From Rana temporaria (taxonomy: Eukaryota > Chordata > Amphibia > Anura > Ranidae): 64,000 nucleotides of DNA. The notes under the pieces were generated by a model that worked only from the letters and a program-made list of their open reading frames with translations, did not search any database and was not told where the DNA came from. The stretch is from contig NC_053491.1 in assembly GCF_905171775.1 (NCBI RefSeq), positions 223,982,486 to 224,046,485 of the forward strand, written 5' to 3'. The translations under genes and the position numbers were made by a program. Below are positions 1 through 11,011 of the stretch, piece by piece (positions within the stretch are counted from its first letter, which is position 1; the number at the start of each line of letters is the position of its first letter).

Positions 1-360
1 ATGTTTGAAGCCTGAAATGTGGCAAAAGGTCGCAAAGCTCAAGGGGGCCTTATACTTTCGCAAGGCACATATATATATATATATATATATAAATTACAGC
101 GCTCAACAATGTCCGGGCGCCTGGTCGCAATTGGCACAAGAAATAGTGACCTGGCACCCGGGGAAGCTTAGGCCTGCCTCAATTACCGGCCGTGCGCCCC
201 CACCTGCCCCGCAGGCCGGTAATTGAGACCGCGGCTTTGCGGCCTTCTGCAGGCCTTGGCTTCCTTCTGTGATCTGGCCTCATCTTGTGGTGGCTGTTGG
301 CATTACAAGTAAAACAGCAATCCAGCAATTCTAATGTGTTTTTCACTGCCATCTCCTTCC

Positions 361-870
361 CTCTAATTAGAGCCCCCAAACATTATATATATTTTTTATT
401 CTAACACGCTAGAGAATAAAATGGCTGCTTTTGCAATACTTTCTGTCACACCGTATTCGCGCAGCGGTCTTCCAAGCGCACTTTTTTGGGGAAAAAAATA
501 CACTTTTTTAATATAAAAATAAGACAACAGTAAAGTCAGCCCAATTTTTTTTTTTTATATTTTGAAAGATAATTTTACGCCGAGTAAATTGATACCCAAC
601 ATGTCACGCTTCAAAGTTGCCTCCGCTCGTGGAATGGCGATAAACATTTACCCTTTTAAATCTCCATAGGCGACGTTTAAAAAATTCTACAGGTTGGATG
701 TTTTGAGTTACAGAGGAGGTCTAGGGCTAGAATTATTGCTCTCACTCTACCAATCGCGGCGATACCTCACGTGTGGTTTGAATACCGTTTACATATGCGG
801 GCGCTACTCACGAATGCGTTTGCGCACGAGCTTGGCGGGACGGGCGTGTTTTCTGGCTCCTAACTTTTTT
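361..870 (+). repeat. Interspersed repeat, family A copy 1
   Basis: The block from the ...agagcccccaaac segment through GATACCCAACATGTCACG and GGCGACGTTTAAA to the CGGGACGGG end is shared with 60955-61335 (same orientation) and, inverted, with 18885-19684. The three copies are heavily diverged, so the family is old. The most intact copy ends in TTAACCACTTGAC-like sequence. No ORF; probably a non-autonomous DNA element, class uncertain. Confidence 0.6.
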
Positions 871-905
871 AGCTGGCTCCGAGATTCCAAGAAAATTTGT
901 CAAAC

Positions 906-1117
<212 letters not shown>

Positions 1118-1298
1118 TACATTACCATGTAATGTCTGATAATTTTATTTTTTTCTATCATTTTGAGCTACGACTTTGTGCACTTTAGTATTTTATCAAT
1201 GTTGTTTTTATTGTGTTTTGTTTTATTATTCCTTGTCTCAAGCAACATATATTTGCTTTTATTTATGTATTATTTTTACAAATTTTTATTTTCCACAG

Positions 1299-1376
1299 GT
1301 GACTACAGTTTTATTGTTTACACTTGACAAGTTGATATATCCTGTCACCTAAAAGCACTTAGAAATAAATGAGAAA
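1299..1376 (+). promoter_or_regulatory. apaf1: Probable 5' UTR part of the first coding exon, with an overlapping upstream ATG
   Basis: A good splice acceptor (pyrimidines then CCACAG) ends at 1298, so the ATG-bearing exon probably starts at 1299 and an upstream non-coding exon lies outside or unrecognised. An ATG at 1369 in weak context (T at -3) is out of frame with the main start and would read 31 codons to a TGA at 1462-1464, overlapping the CARD coding sequence. The main ATG at 1377 has A at -3 and G at +4. No TATA box or CpG-rich promoter was recognised in 1-1298. Confidence 0.5.
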
Positions 1377-1514
1377 ATGGATGAAAGAGCCCGCAGCTTG
1401 CTGCTGCAAAACCGAGCAGCACTGGCAAAGGACATCAGGACTGCCTACATCATGGATCACATGATTGGCGATGAAGTCATTACACCGCAAGAGGAAGAGA
1501 AAGTGAAAAGTCAG
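1377..1514 (+). CDS. apaf1: apaf1 coding exon 1: start and first half of CARD
   Basis: Residues 1-46, beginning MDERARSLLLQNR. This is helices 1-3 of the caspase recruitment domain. R13 and the acidic residues D27, D32, E40 and E41 are present; family knowledge places basic and acidic contacts to the caspase-9 CARD in this region. The start is the ATG at 1377 in strong Kozak context and matches the family N-terminus. The exon ends in phase 0 at CAG/gtaacc. Confidence 0.95.
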
Positions 1515-1984
1515 GTAACCTTGATATAGCGTTTCATAATATTTAATTTTATTAACATTTTTACTCCAAACATCTATGTGTGGACAATTTTTCTTTTTGA
1601 ACAGACAAATCAGGATCTATAAGAAATCCGAAAGTTGCTAAACTAAATGCTCTAGTAAATGTTACCTCTCCAAAGATATACAACATGTAGCACCTGGAGC
1701 TCCTGGGCAGGGAAATGTGCCCAAACCTTATTGTATGGCCCCAGGCTGCTATATGCATGAGTCCTTAATCTATTCTATCCTGTAAAAACCTCATCATTTC
1801 CTATGTTTTATAAACTTTCTATGTTGTGTGTTGGTTACAATTTTTATATTAATTGTAGGAAATATCACAATTAATATATCAGTTTATCAGCTGTTTGTTT
1901 ATTTAAATATACCAGGTTATCAGCCTATTCCCTTTGTGTAAATACTGTTTTTTTATTTTGTGTTCTATCCTTTTTATCTGGTAG

Positions 1985-2174
1985 GTTACTCACGTTGACC
2001 GAGCCCACCGGCTGATTGATTTGCTTCTCGGCAAAGACAATCGTGCATATGTTTCCTTTTACAATGCTCTGCTACATGAAGGGTACAAAGACCTGGCTGC
2101 ACTTCTTAAAGGAGCTACTTCTATTGATGTGACTGGTAGTATCAAAGCTGCAGTGAATGGTATTACATCATTTG
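1985..2174 (+). CDS. apaf1: apaf1 coding exon 2: second half of CARD and linker
   Basis: Residues 47-109 plus one base of codon 110. The highly conserved CARD stretch YVSFYNALLHEGYKDLAALL is present, followed by a diverged linker ending NGITSF. The acceptor is ggtag/GTT and the donor G/gtgagt. The exon exits in phase 1. The linker between CARD and NB-ARC is the least conserved part compared with mammals, as expected. Confidence 0.95.
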
Positions 2175-2450
2175 GTGAGTGTTTACAGCAGAAACTGGTG
2201 CTTAGTGGTGCACTATGAGGCAGTCATAAGCTACTAGCAATGCCAAGATTGGGGAGGATGTTTTGTCATAAAAAGTTGTTGTGACAATGTTTGTCTCTTC
2301 CTTTTGAATGTTGTATACAGAAGAAGAAACATTTGTATAACAAACAAATCCACATTTTAATTATGTAGCAGCTGTAACTTCCTGTTGACTATCATGTACC
2401 AACAGATCATTATTTTTCAAAGTCTTATACCGGTGATCTGCCGATATGGT

Positions 2451-2593
2451 TTCTCCTATCGATATGGTTCCCCTCTTGACTGCACAGGCGCAATCCGAGC
2501 CGACGGAAATCACCAAACCTGAGCAGCTGTAGCAAGAGGTCCAGGGCGGCGTGGAATGTGCTGTAAGTGGCCAGTCGGCGCTTGCTCGGCCTC

Positions 2594-2636
<43 letters not shown>

Positions 2637-2753
2637 CCTCCAATCCACGGGGATGTCAAGGAATGAGCCTGGATGCCACCCGAGGTTCGGAGATTTCCGT
2701 GGGCTTCGTCTGCGCCTGCGCAATGAAGCAGGGAACTATCTCGCTAGGGGAAC
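2451..2753. mobile_element. Inverted-repeat element (MITE-like)
   Basis: Arms 2451-2520 and 2682-2753 are imperfect reverse complements of about 70 bp, both containing a GGTTCCC/GGGAAC-type end, CAGGCGCA/TGCGCCTG and GGAAAT/ATTTCC. The loop includes a run of about 29 T. No transposase sequence. Superfamily not determined. Confidence 0.6.
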
Positions 2754-2988
2754 TAGATCGACAAGACACCGGCTCTCCTGACTTAACAACCAGGTTCCGT
2801 TCCAGTGACCAGGTTGTTGAACGAATTGGTCGCTAAACATAGAGCCATAAGCAATCAATATTTTAAGCATTCTTAACTACTGTACTGTGTTCTGGAAGGT
2901 CTAAACACACAGCTCCAATTCAACGACATTGTTTAATTTGCATAAATACAGAACACTATAATATAAACAACACAAATCCTGTACTGTA

Positions 2989-4000
2989 TGTAGCGCCCTG
3001 CACCTGTTGATCAGGTGCTGCTTTAAATTTAGTGGGGTCTGAGCTGTTATTTGGCTCAGACAAGAAGGATTAAGGGCAATTTAGCCTCTGTTTCAGCCGT
3101 GACTGTGCTGGGAGTGTCCACCGTTGTTCGCCTAGGGGTGTCATTACCATCCCAGGCCAAGGGTGGCAGCAGCAAGGTCAAGGTGCATTGGGTATTCCCC
3201 TCGGCAGCAAATCAATGGGAGTGGTTGCTTGCTGTGCATGCCGGGGAGGGGTGCTTAAGGGACAGACACCATTAGGGTGAGGTCATCGGGGTCTGTCGTC
3301 CCACGCGCCTCATGGCCCGCCTGGCCTGAGGTACGTGTTTTGAATCCTGGTTCCGGGACTTTGTTGGCCCGGGGCTGTGACTTAGTTTGTAAGCCCAGTA
3401 GTCTGGCTGGGGCCTGCCTTGCAGAGGTGATCCTTTGCTGTCCGTCCTGCGGGAGGAAGCCACTTGATGAAGAAAGGCAGGGGAGGACCTATCCTGGAGA
3501 GGGCCATGCAAGAGGCTGGTACCTTAGGTGAAGGCCTGGAAACTTCATCGAAGGATGCACCGCACACCGAGGCTGGACAGTGTCGCTTGTCGGGCCTAAA
3601 AGTTCTACCAAAGCTAAGCTAAAGAGATCCGGGTGCTGAATCCTGTGGCAGAGGATTCCGGACCAAAGTGTCTCCTAATAAAGGAAGGTCCGTGGCAGAG
3701 ACTGTACTTTGTGCGCCATCCCGGCTGCTAGGCCTTGGAGAAGGACCTCTCAGGGTGAGCAATACCCACTCTGGCTAGAGTGGCGACGATAACTGTTTGC
3801 TGGAAGCAGGAGTGTTTCCCTATTTGTGACTACACATCTGAACCTACCTACCTTTTCCACCCCTTCTTCTTTTCTACTGAAATTCTTCAAAATAAACCCA
3901 AGAAAAAGAAGTGCATTGTGTTGACATTGAAATTCTTCAGGCTCTCTTTTCACCCTGGACAGCGAAAATAACCCGCAGCTCCTCCGGGGGTAGTGCTACA
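2989..4000 (+). mobile_element. Probable solo LTR (about 1.0 kb)
   Basis: Starts TGTAGCGCCC and ends GGGTAGTGCTACA, i.e. TG...CA with short inverted ends TGTAGC/GCTACA, flanked by a possible 4-bp duplication TGTA (2985-2988 and 4001-4004). An AATAAA lies near 3890. It has no coding sequence. The stretch 3467-3733 recurs at 5063-5308. Ty3-like is my best guess; a complex non-LTR repeat is the alternative. Confidence 0.5.
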
Positions 4001-4791
4001 TGTACAATACAATGATGTATAGTGCCCAAAGAGCTGGTCGTAAGTCTGAGCGGTCCTTAAACGAGGAAAGTCTGTATGTGGAACAGAAATTATTCAGCAT
4101 GCCGGAATGCTTTTTTTCCAGCGCTTCTACACACTGTCAGTTTTGCAGGCTTGCTGACATTTATTTATAACCTACATGGATGCCACCCAGTAATGCTGGC
4201 AGTGCTGAGATCTTTCTGTTTACGTAAAGTTGGTTAGCATAGCATGATTTCTTTCATGCACTCCTAATTTATCATGTATCTAACATCACAGCAATGTTTG
4301 TACACTGTTGTTTACAAGCCATAAAACGGTCACACTGCTGTATCAAGAATGGTGGTTTGGTTTGATATGGAAGGGTGGTGAACATATAGTAAAACATTCT
4401 CAGAGATCATTATATTTTAAACAACAAGGAAAACCAATTTTTGACCTTTGTATAGTTCCCTCATTTTGGTTTGAATTTACTTTTTTATTTTTATAATCCT
4501 CCCATAGAGAGAATTCACAGGGCACCTCAAATGGACAGTGGAAGTGTGCTTCGTGAAACCTTTCCTGTTTCACTACCTCTCCCTATATCTTTTATAATTC
4601 TTGCAAAAGTGTGCACAAATCTGCCAAATCATAGGGTATCTCCAAACATAACTATTTCTTTTGACAACACCAGAGGAGGCCACAGCTCTGCAAAAGGGGT
4701 TAGTGCAGTTTAGGGTGGGTAGATTTATTGAAGTTTGTATAAATCTTCCAAAGGCAAGCTGAACTTCTGAGCCATGTGCTTAGAAGACATA
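4001..4791. other. Intronic stretch, nothing recognised
   Basis: AT-rich intron-2 sequence without recognisable coding, RNA or terminal-repeat structure. Two small open frames (near 4308 and 4471) have no coding-like features. Confidence 0.5.
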
Positions 4792-4881
4792 GGGGTAGAT
4801 TTACTAAAGCTGGTGCACTCAGAATCTGGTTCAGCTGTACATGGTAGCCAATTGGCTTCTAACCTCAGCTTGCTCAATTAA

Positions 4882-5053
4882 AGGCGTTGTAAATGTACAA
4901 TTTTTTTTTTTCCTAAATAGCTTTCTTTACCTTAGTGCAGTCCTCCTTCACTTACCTCATCCTTCAATTTTGCTTTTAAATGTTCTTAAGTGAAGGAGGA
5001 CTGCACAAAGGTAAAGGAAGCTATTTAGGGAAAAAAAATTGTACCATTACAAC
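4882..5053. repeat. Hairpin element nested in the 4792-5382 repeat
   Basis: Arms 4886-4957 and 4987-5053 are near-perfect reverse complements (GTTGTAAATGTACAATTTTT ... AAAATTGTACCATTACAAC). The arm sequence is the left end of the TTAA-flanked element at 62560-62862, so this looks like an inverted duplication of that family's end. Confidence 0.7.
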
Positions 5054-5062
5054 CTAAAGGTT

Positions 5063-5308
5063 GATGAAGGAAGGCAGGGGAGGACCTATCCTGGAGAGGG
5101 CCATGCAAGAAGCTGGTACCTTAGGTGAAGGCCTGGAAACTTCATCGAAGGATGCACTGCACACCGAGAGGCTGTCGGGCCTAAAAGCTAAGCTAAAGAG
5201 ATCCGGGTGCTGAATCCTGTGGCAGAGGATTCCGGACCATAGTGTCTCCTAATAAAGGAAGGTCCGTGGCAGAGACTGTACTTTGTGCGCCATCCCGGCT
5301 GCTAGGCA
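5063..5308 (+). repeat. Captured fragment of the LTR-like repeat
   Basis: Direct repeat of 3467-3733 with small deletions (the ...ACAGTGTCGC... part is missing). It includes GGCAGGGGAGGACCTATCC and the CCGGACC...TAATAAAGGAAGG segment. It has no LTR ends here, which suggests capture rather than an own insertion. Confidence 0.75.
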
Positions 5309-5382
5309 ATACAACCTGGAAGTTGATTGGTTTCTATGCAGAAGTCCTTTTGCACTCTCCAGCTTTAGTAAATAAACCTCCA

Positions 5383-6911
5383 TAATGTATACCCTGGCTG
5401 CTCCCTCACACTCATCTTCTTCAAGTTCTGTAGTTAACGCTCCATCTCACCAGGCAACTCTCCAGACCACTTATTGAAACCAGTGCTCTGTCTGTGAAGC
5501 TGATGTTCAATCACAAATTTAGCATGATATAAAATCATGTAAGTGTAACACATATATTGCCTTACAGAGAAATCTTGGTACACTGCTTTTCTCTCCGGAG
5601 AGACAGCGCCATCTTTGTTCAGGAATAATGTAGGGGTCAGCACTTACTTTAGGCCCCTTTTGCATGGGGCGGATGGTCTGCTCCACTTATGCAGAGTGGA
5701 CACAGACAAAGCCTGATGTCCTTTTATGGAGGGTTGGATGTAAATGGGCCGTCTCTCCGTTTACACCACGCAGCCATTTGATCCGATCTGCTAGACTGAT
5801 GGGGAACAAATCCCCACTTGTCTGTTTTTAGTGAACAAGATCGGATCACATGTCTGACACCTGCCGCTCCATAGAGGACAATGGATGGTCTGATCGGGTC
5901 CACTTTAAAAACTTAAAGGGCGGACCCGATTGGTGCATATGTGTTAAAGGGGACTTATGGATAAAGATCCTGGCTCATTGATAACACAATTATGTTGATC
6001 CTGGTGCAATCCTAAAGCCTAGTACACAAGGGCGGAATGACGTTCGTGTCGCATGACATTCGACCCGTGTGTATGGCAGTCAGGCTAGGCTGGCTTCTGT
6101 TGAAATAATCAACACGAGCTGGTTATCTAGCTGACAATTTGGGACCAGCAAGGCAACATGGTAACAATGTGCAATCTTACAAACATATAGGGGGCAAACA
6201 CTGCAATAATAACCAAAATATGTATTTACTGAAAATACTATTTAAAATCGAGCTGCTCTTAGGAAATATTGCCCAAAGCTTTGTATGGCCTTTTCTTAAT
6301 CGCCGTCTATATATAATACATACATTGCTTAACAAGCTGTACTAGTGTTCTCCTAGCATGCACAAGCTGGATTTACACAAGGTCACACATTTGTACAGGA
6401 AGTGCCAGACGACAGTGAACCAAACCAGAGCAGCAGTTCCACAAAGTTGTGACTTTAATAGTGTGGTATCCCCAAAAAAATACCACATTGAAGCCTTGCT
6501 AAGTATGGTACAATAAATGTCTGTGTGTTTATTTGGATAAAAGCATTTTGGGGGAGTGGAACCCACATGCAAAAGGTGAAAAATGGTTTATTATGTCTAT
6601 CAAAAACAAAAAATTAACAGTGTTTGGGTGGTTTGAACCATGAAAGTATGACGAACCGTGTTGAATGAGTAAGACAGTGCAGCATGAGGTTAGAGAATTG
6701 GTACCTCCACTAAAAGCCTTTGGGTGAAAGAGAAAATAATTCTAACGTTCTGCTTCAGTAAGGTTTTGCTTGAGCTTAGTTTTTGGGTTTATACGAAAAT
6801 TGCATTCATGTGGATTACTATGTTGTAGTGACAGATTGCTTTCTGTTCTGGTGACAATGTAAAATCTTCCCAGCAGGACACAGATAACATTAAAAAGCTT
6901 TGGCTAGAATT
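5383..6911. other. Intron 2 sequence with degraded inverted-repeat elements
   Basis: Two degraded pieces can be seen. About 5640-5960 carries GATCCGATC/GATCGGATC and GGGTCC/GGACCC inverted segments typical of the GGTTCACAC-type frog elements. About 6015-6110 has a CTAGTACACAAGGG end resembling the Harbinger-like family at 12814. The rest (6110-6911) shows nothing recognisable. Confidence 0.4.
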
Positions 6912-7157
6912 ATATTACAGGCATACCCCGGTTTTAAGTACACAATTGGGTTTATTTACTAAAGCTGAAAAGCAAAAAATCAGGCTCACTTCTGCATAAA
7001 AACCAATGAGCTTCCAGGTTTTATTACCAGTCTTAATTGAACAAGCTGGGGATAGAAGCTCATTGGTTTCTATGCAGAAGTGAGCCTGATTTTGCACTTT
7101 CCAGCTTTAGTAAATAAACCCAATTGTGTACTTAAAACCGGGGTATGCCTGTATAAT
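6912..7157. repeat. Large near-perfect palindrome directly upstream of exon 3
   Basis: The outer arms (TACAGGCATACCCCGG... at 6916 and its complement ending 7153) enclose inner arms made of the TTTATTTACTAAAGCTG element end and AGGCTCACTTCTGCAT. Left and right arms pair over roughly 100 bp each with a loop of about 30-40 nt. It is a two-layer structure: one inverted-repeat element nested in the end of another. It ends about 50 nt before the exon 3 acceptor. Confidence 0.8.
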
Positions 7158-7206
7158 GCCATCACTGACTTTTTAATATATATAAAAACATTTTTTTTGT
7201 CTCTAG

Positions 7207-7404
7207 TAAAAACAGCTTTGTGTGAAGGTGGGGTACCACAGAGACCTGTCGTGTTTGTCACTCGGAAGCATCTTATACAGAATATCCAGGACTGCTTATA
7301 CAGTTTGAGCAACGATGCTGGTTGGGTTACAGTGTATGGGATGGCAGGCTGCGGCAAGTCAGTGTTAGCGGCTGAAGCACTCCGGGACCACCAGATCCTA
7401 AATG
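7207..7404 (+). CDS. apaf1: apaf1 coding exon 3: NB-ARC start with P-loop
   Basis: Residues 110-175. It carries the nucleotide-binding Walker A motif GMAGCGKS (154-161, lysine 160) that binds ADP/dATP, preceded by CEGGVPQRPVVFVTRK, the conserved entry to the ATPase fold. Acceptor tctctag at 7206, donor gtaatg at 7405, phase 1 in and out. A large palindromic repeat ends about 50 nt upstream. Confidence 0.96.
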
Positions 7405-7972
7405 GTAATGCTGACAAATCTCTTCATCTTTCATTAATTTGTTTTTTAAAGTGTTTTTCTAGGCAAAACCTAGACCCCTGGAAAAAAAAATCCATGATCA
7501 GAGCTTAGAGATGCAACGGCTGTAAGATCTTACTGCACATCTCATTGTTGACATCCATACAGGGATGGATGCACTGCTTTGGATGCAGATAGACTAGCTG
7601 GTAAACACAGGCTTGCTGTCAGGTGGTACACTTCTTCGATGCCTTGTGGCTGTGTCCTCGTATACACATTTTTGTCCCAAATATGCTACTTGAATTGGCA
7701 CTAGGTCTCCCAAATGTCAATTGTCCTAGCATTTGCCTGTTGGGGTTGGTGGGGGATCTTGATTGGCTTCCATACTAAAAAAACTGGAAACAGCTGATTA
7801 ATGCTGCCTTTCTATTGTATAGCCTATACCACTAGGGGTACACCAACAATGTTTTGATAAAATATTCAGCCCTTGGATCGATTCTGCTTTTACTGCCCGA
7901 CCCTGCTGGGTTTCCTGTAGCCCACGATTTCCTTTTGTCAAATATATTCCTATAACTTTGACTGTTTGAGGC

Positions 7973-8355
7973 TGGGTTCACACTGGTGTGCTGTGAGAGA
8001 TCACATGTGATTCGCACCGCACTGCAAATCACATGCAATGTCCGTGCAATGCGATTTCAGCCATACAGATAGTATGGCTAATATCGCACCACATTTAGAC
8101 CAAACGCGCACAGGGTCCTTTTTTTGGTCTGCACCAGAATCGGATCGCATGGGTGTTCACACCTATGCGATCCGATTCATGTCCGAACTGTCAGTTCGTA
8201 GTGCAAAATGCGATCTGAAATGGGGGTGTCGTTAATGTTGTTTGAAACTCCCCAGCAGTTCGCATATGGCAGTGTGAACTGCCGTGCGAGTCGGGTGCGA
8301 TGTGGGAACCCGCGGTGGATTCGCAGGGTTCTTGCATCGCACTAGTGTGAACCCG
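7973..8355. mobile_element. MITE with GGGTTCACAC ends
   Basis: Ends GGGTTCACACTGGTGTG and CACTAGTGTGAACCCG are inverted; internal GATCGCATGGGTGTTCACACC is itself palindromic. Non-coding. Related termini occur in 17163-17465, 33180-33501 and 14695-14963. Probably a non-autonomous DNA transposon. Confidence 0.7.
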
Positions 8356-8601
8356 TTCTAACAGGATATATTATGTAATATTTGTGAAACTTGTATCTTA
8401 CATGTGGGATACGGACACTTAGGCTCCATGCACACTGAAGCTTAAAAAAAAATGCCAGTAGCTTTGCAGGGAGCCTTTCAATGGTTTTTAGCATTTTTGC
8501 AATAGTTTTAATCAGCGTTTTTCAGTGTAGCTTTTTTCTCCTTAGTACAGTAATTGGTTGGTTTTACCAATAACGAATTTCTTCCATATTCTTTTGTGCA
8601 G

Positions 8602-8785
8602 ACTGTTTTCCAGGGGGAGTACATTGGGTTTCTATTGGGAAACAGGACAAAGCAGGACTGCTGATGAAGCTGCAGAATCTCTGTACACGTCTGGATCAGG
8701 ACTGCAAGTATTCACAGAGACCCCCTCTCAACATTGAGGAGGCAAGAGACCGCCTGCGACTACTCTTGAACCGCCTTTTCCCTAG
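8602..8785 (+). CDS. apaf1: apaf1 coding exon 4: NB-ARC, nucleotide-binding domain
   Basis: Residues 176-236 plus two bases. It contains CFPGGVHWVSIGKQDK and LLMKLQNLCTRLDQD, the beta-strand 2 and helical region of the ATPase, then NIEEARDRLR. Acceptor tgtgcag at 8601, donor gtaaat at 8786, exits in phase 2. An antisense LINE insertion begins only about 20-37 nt into the following intron. Confidence 0.96.
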
Positions 8786-8822
8786 GTAAATGGTGCACTT
8801 AGAATGAACAGTACCTTTTTAT

Positions 8823-10794
8823 TTGTTTACAAATGTTTTTTATTGAGACAAAGTAAAATATACAGTCATAGGACAGTACATAACATAAAATGAATGATAA
8901 AGAAACAATCATGCAAATCAAAACAAAAAAGAAAAATATTGAAGCATACAAAACTAAAATACATACAAAAATAAATAAAAAATGCACCGATCATTAATAT
9001 TAGACATTAAATACACCTACAAAACCGTAGGGAGGGTATACCTGAGAGTACCACTCATGCATGTTCCGGTGACCCGGATTGGCCACAGTTGTGTGGCAGT
9101 AAAATTTGCCTATGGGTTTTCCAACCTTCCCATCTACTCTCGAACAAGTGCATCTTATCCTGTAGTGTATACAAAATCCTCTCCATAAGCATAATCAAAT
9201 CCATTCTATGTAGAATAGAGGACAGGGGTATTACGGGAGTCTTCCAGTGCAGAGCAATAGCCCATAAGGTAGAAATACAAATGGTATGTATAAGACATTC
9301 TTCTTTACGGAATATACCTGGGATCGGTGCACCAAGGAGACACATGGAGACTGTGAGCTGTAGAGAGGTACCAGGGATTGCAGAAGCAATGGCGGTTACT
9401 TTCCTCCAAACTGGGGAAAGTAGTACACAGTCCCAAAATATGTGTTTAAAGGTACCTGGGAGCTGACAACCCCTAAAGCATAGTCCAGATGTTCCTGGAA
9501 ACATGGCTTGAAGTCTACATGGGGTATAGTACCATCTAGTTAGTACTTTGTAGGCCGTTTCTCTAACCGCCAGAGATTTTGAGGCTTTGCTCAAGTTATC
9601 CAACATTATGTCCCATACCTCCAGGGTGAACTGTTCATTACAGTCCGATTCCCATTTGTGTTTATATGGAGCATCCCTGGGGGAAATACGAAACCAGTGC
9701 CAATTTATACAGGCTGGAAATTAGGCCTTTGCCCCTGGGGGAGTCACGGCAGATCCGTTCAAAGGGAGTAGGAGGAGAGGATGGGGACAGAGCAAAATGA
9801 GAAACATAAAAATTTCTTATTTGTAAAAAATGATAGTGTTCCCTAAGTGAAATCTGTTTTTGTGAGCGGAGGAGGTCAAATGTGGCAAATGTATCCCCAA
9901 GTTGAAGATCAGCCAGTGTGACCAAGGAGTTAGAAATCCACCACGAAAAACTCTCAGGATGCTGAAAGGCCGTGAAAAATAAGGGTTCTCCCAGAAAAGA
10001 CGAGCCTCTGGGCGCAGATGACTTCAGGCCAAGTCTATTCTTATAGCGATACCAAAGGATGAGAGAATGTGTCACTAGGGAGTTAAGGGAGGCTAGTTTA
10101 TGTGCAAAGTTGGAAGGGGACCATAAAATATATGGGCGAAAATAATGTCTGATCGATAACGATTCGAACCTGACCCAGGGTACCTTGGAATCTGGAATAT
10201 TCCATTGAGCCATCTGAGAGAAACGAGCGGCCAGGAAATACAGGCAAAGATTTGGGAGGCCAAGACCCCCGGTGGTTTGAGAGTTATATAAAGCATGTTT
10301 GGAAAACCTGGGCCGCTTGTCCTGCCAGATAAACCTATTGACCTCCCGCTGTAGTTTGTCAATAAGGGATTGATCATAACAGGAAGGGCTCTAAAAAGAT
10401 ACAAAAGCTTTGGTAAAAGGGTCATTTTGACCGCCGTGACTCTCCCAAGAAACGAAATGCGGTAGGAGCTCCAAACCTTAAGCAGATTACGAAGACGGGA
10501 CACACATGCCGGATAATTTGCAGCAAAAATGGAAGACCAATGCGGTGTGATATAGACGCCCAAATAGGGAATCTTATTGACTGACCACTGAAATGGGAAG
10601 GAATTACGGAGAGTCTCACACTGAGCAGAGGGTAAGTTAACGGGAAGTGCAGTAGACTTTGTTACATTAACTGTAAGTCCCGAGATAGAGGCAAATTTGG
10701 AGAGAAGGGTGAACAGATTGGGTAGGGAGATCTGGGGTTGGGTCAGAAAGAGCATGACATCATCCGCATACATGCAAAGTTTTGAAGTAGTGGA
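8823..10794 (-). mobile_element. 5'-truncated L1-like LINE, antisense, with 17-bp target duplication
   Basis: The 17-bp sequence GAACAGTACCTTTTTAT occurs at 8806-8822 and 10795-10811, exactly bounding the insertion. On the minus strand the element encodes the RT fingers/palm end (YADD box) and the L1-type C-terminal region, and its 3' end has an AATAAA-like tail near 8840. It is truncated just upstream of the YADD box. It lies in intron 4, opposite to apaf1. Confidence 0.92.
9055..10794 (-). pseudogene. L1-like ORF2 fragment (reverse transcriptase C-terminal half)
   Basis: Reading from 10794 downwards: KLCMYADDVMLFL (RT catalytic box), ASISGLTVNVTKS, IPYLGVYIT, then ISFLGRVTAVKMTLLPKLLY, a typical L1 thumb region. 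A frameshift near 10100-10400 leads to the next frame (10213-9662), and a further break to 9606-9055, where YKVLTRWYYTP and FKHIFWDCVLLSPVW give the L1-type cysteine/histidine C-terminal region. The fragment lacks the endonuclease and the RT N-terminal part and has at least two frame breaks, so it is dead. Confidence 0.85.
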
Positions 10795-11011
10795 GAACAG
10801 TACCTTTTTATGAAGACATATGAACTTTTTATAATATTTTTTGGTCTCTCCCAATATTAAAGCATATTTAAACCTAAGAAAATTGTTTAATAAATGCAGA
10901 TTACTAATCCTTATAAAACGAATGCAGCCACCAGATCTTTTTCCGGCATATATTTTCATCTGGTGATCCTACCAGTAACACACTGGTTGATCCTGCCAAT
11001 AAAACACTAGG

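Larger units (their letters stand above)
4792..5382. mobile_element. Inverted-repeat element with two nested insertions
   Basis: The ends GGGGTAGATTTACTAAAGC and, inverted, GCTTTAGTAAATAAACC define an element of the same terminal type as the inner arms of the palindrome at 6912-7157. Its middle is occupied by a hairpin element (4882-5053) and by a 246-bp piece of the LTR-like repeat (5063-5308). The right half resumes at about 5309 with TACAACCTGGAAGTTGATTGG. Confidence 0.6.

Noticed and set aside
3051..3567. Several overlapping ORFs on both strands
   Set aside because: They lie inside the LTR-like repeat, which carries no recognisable coding sequence.
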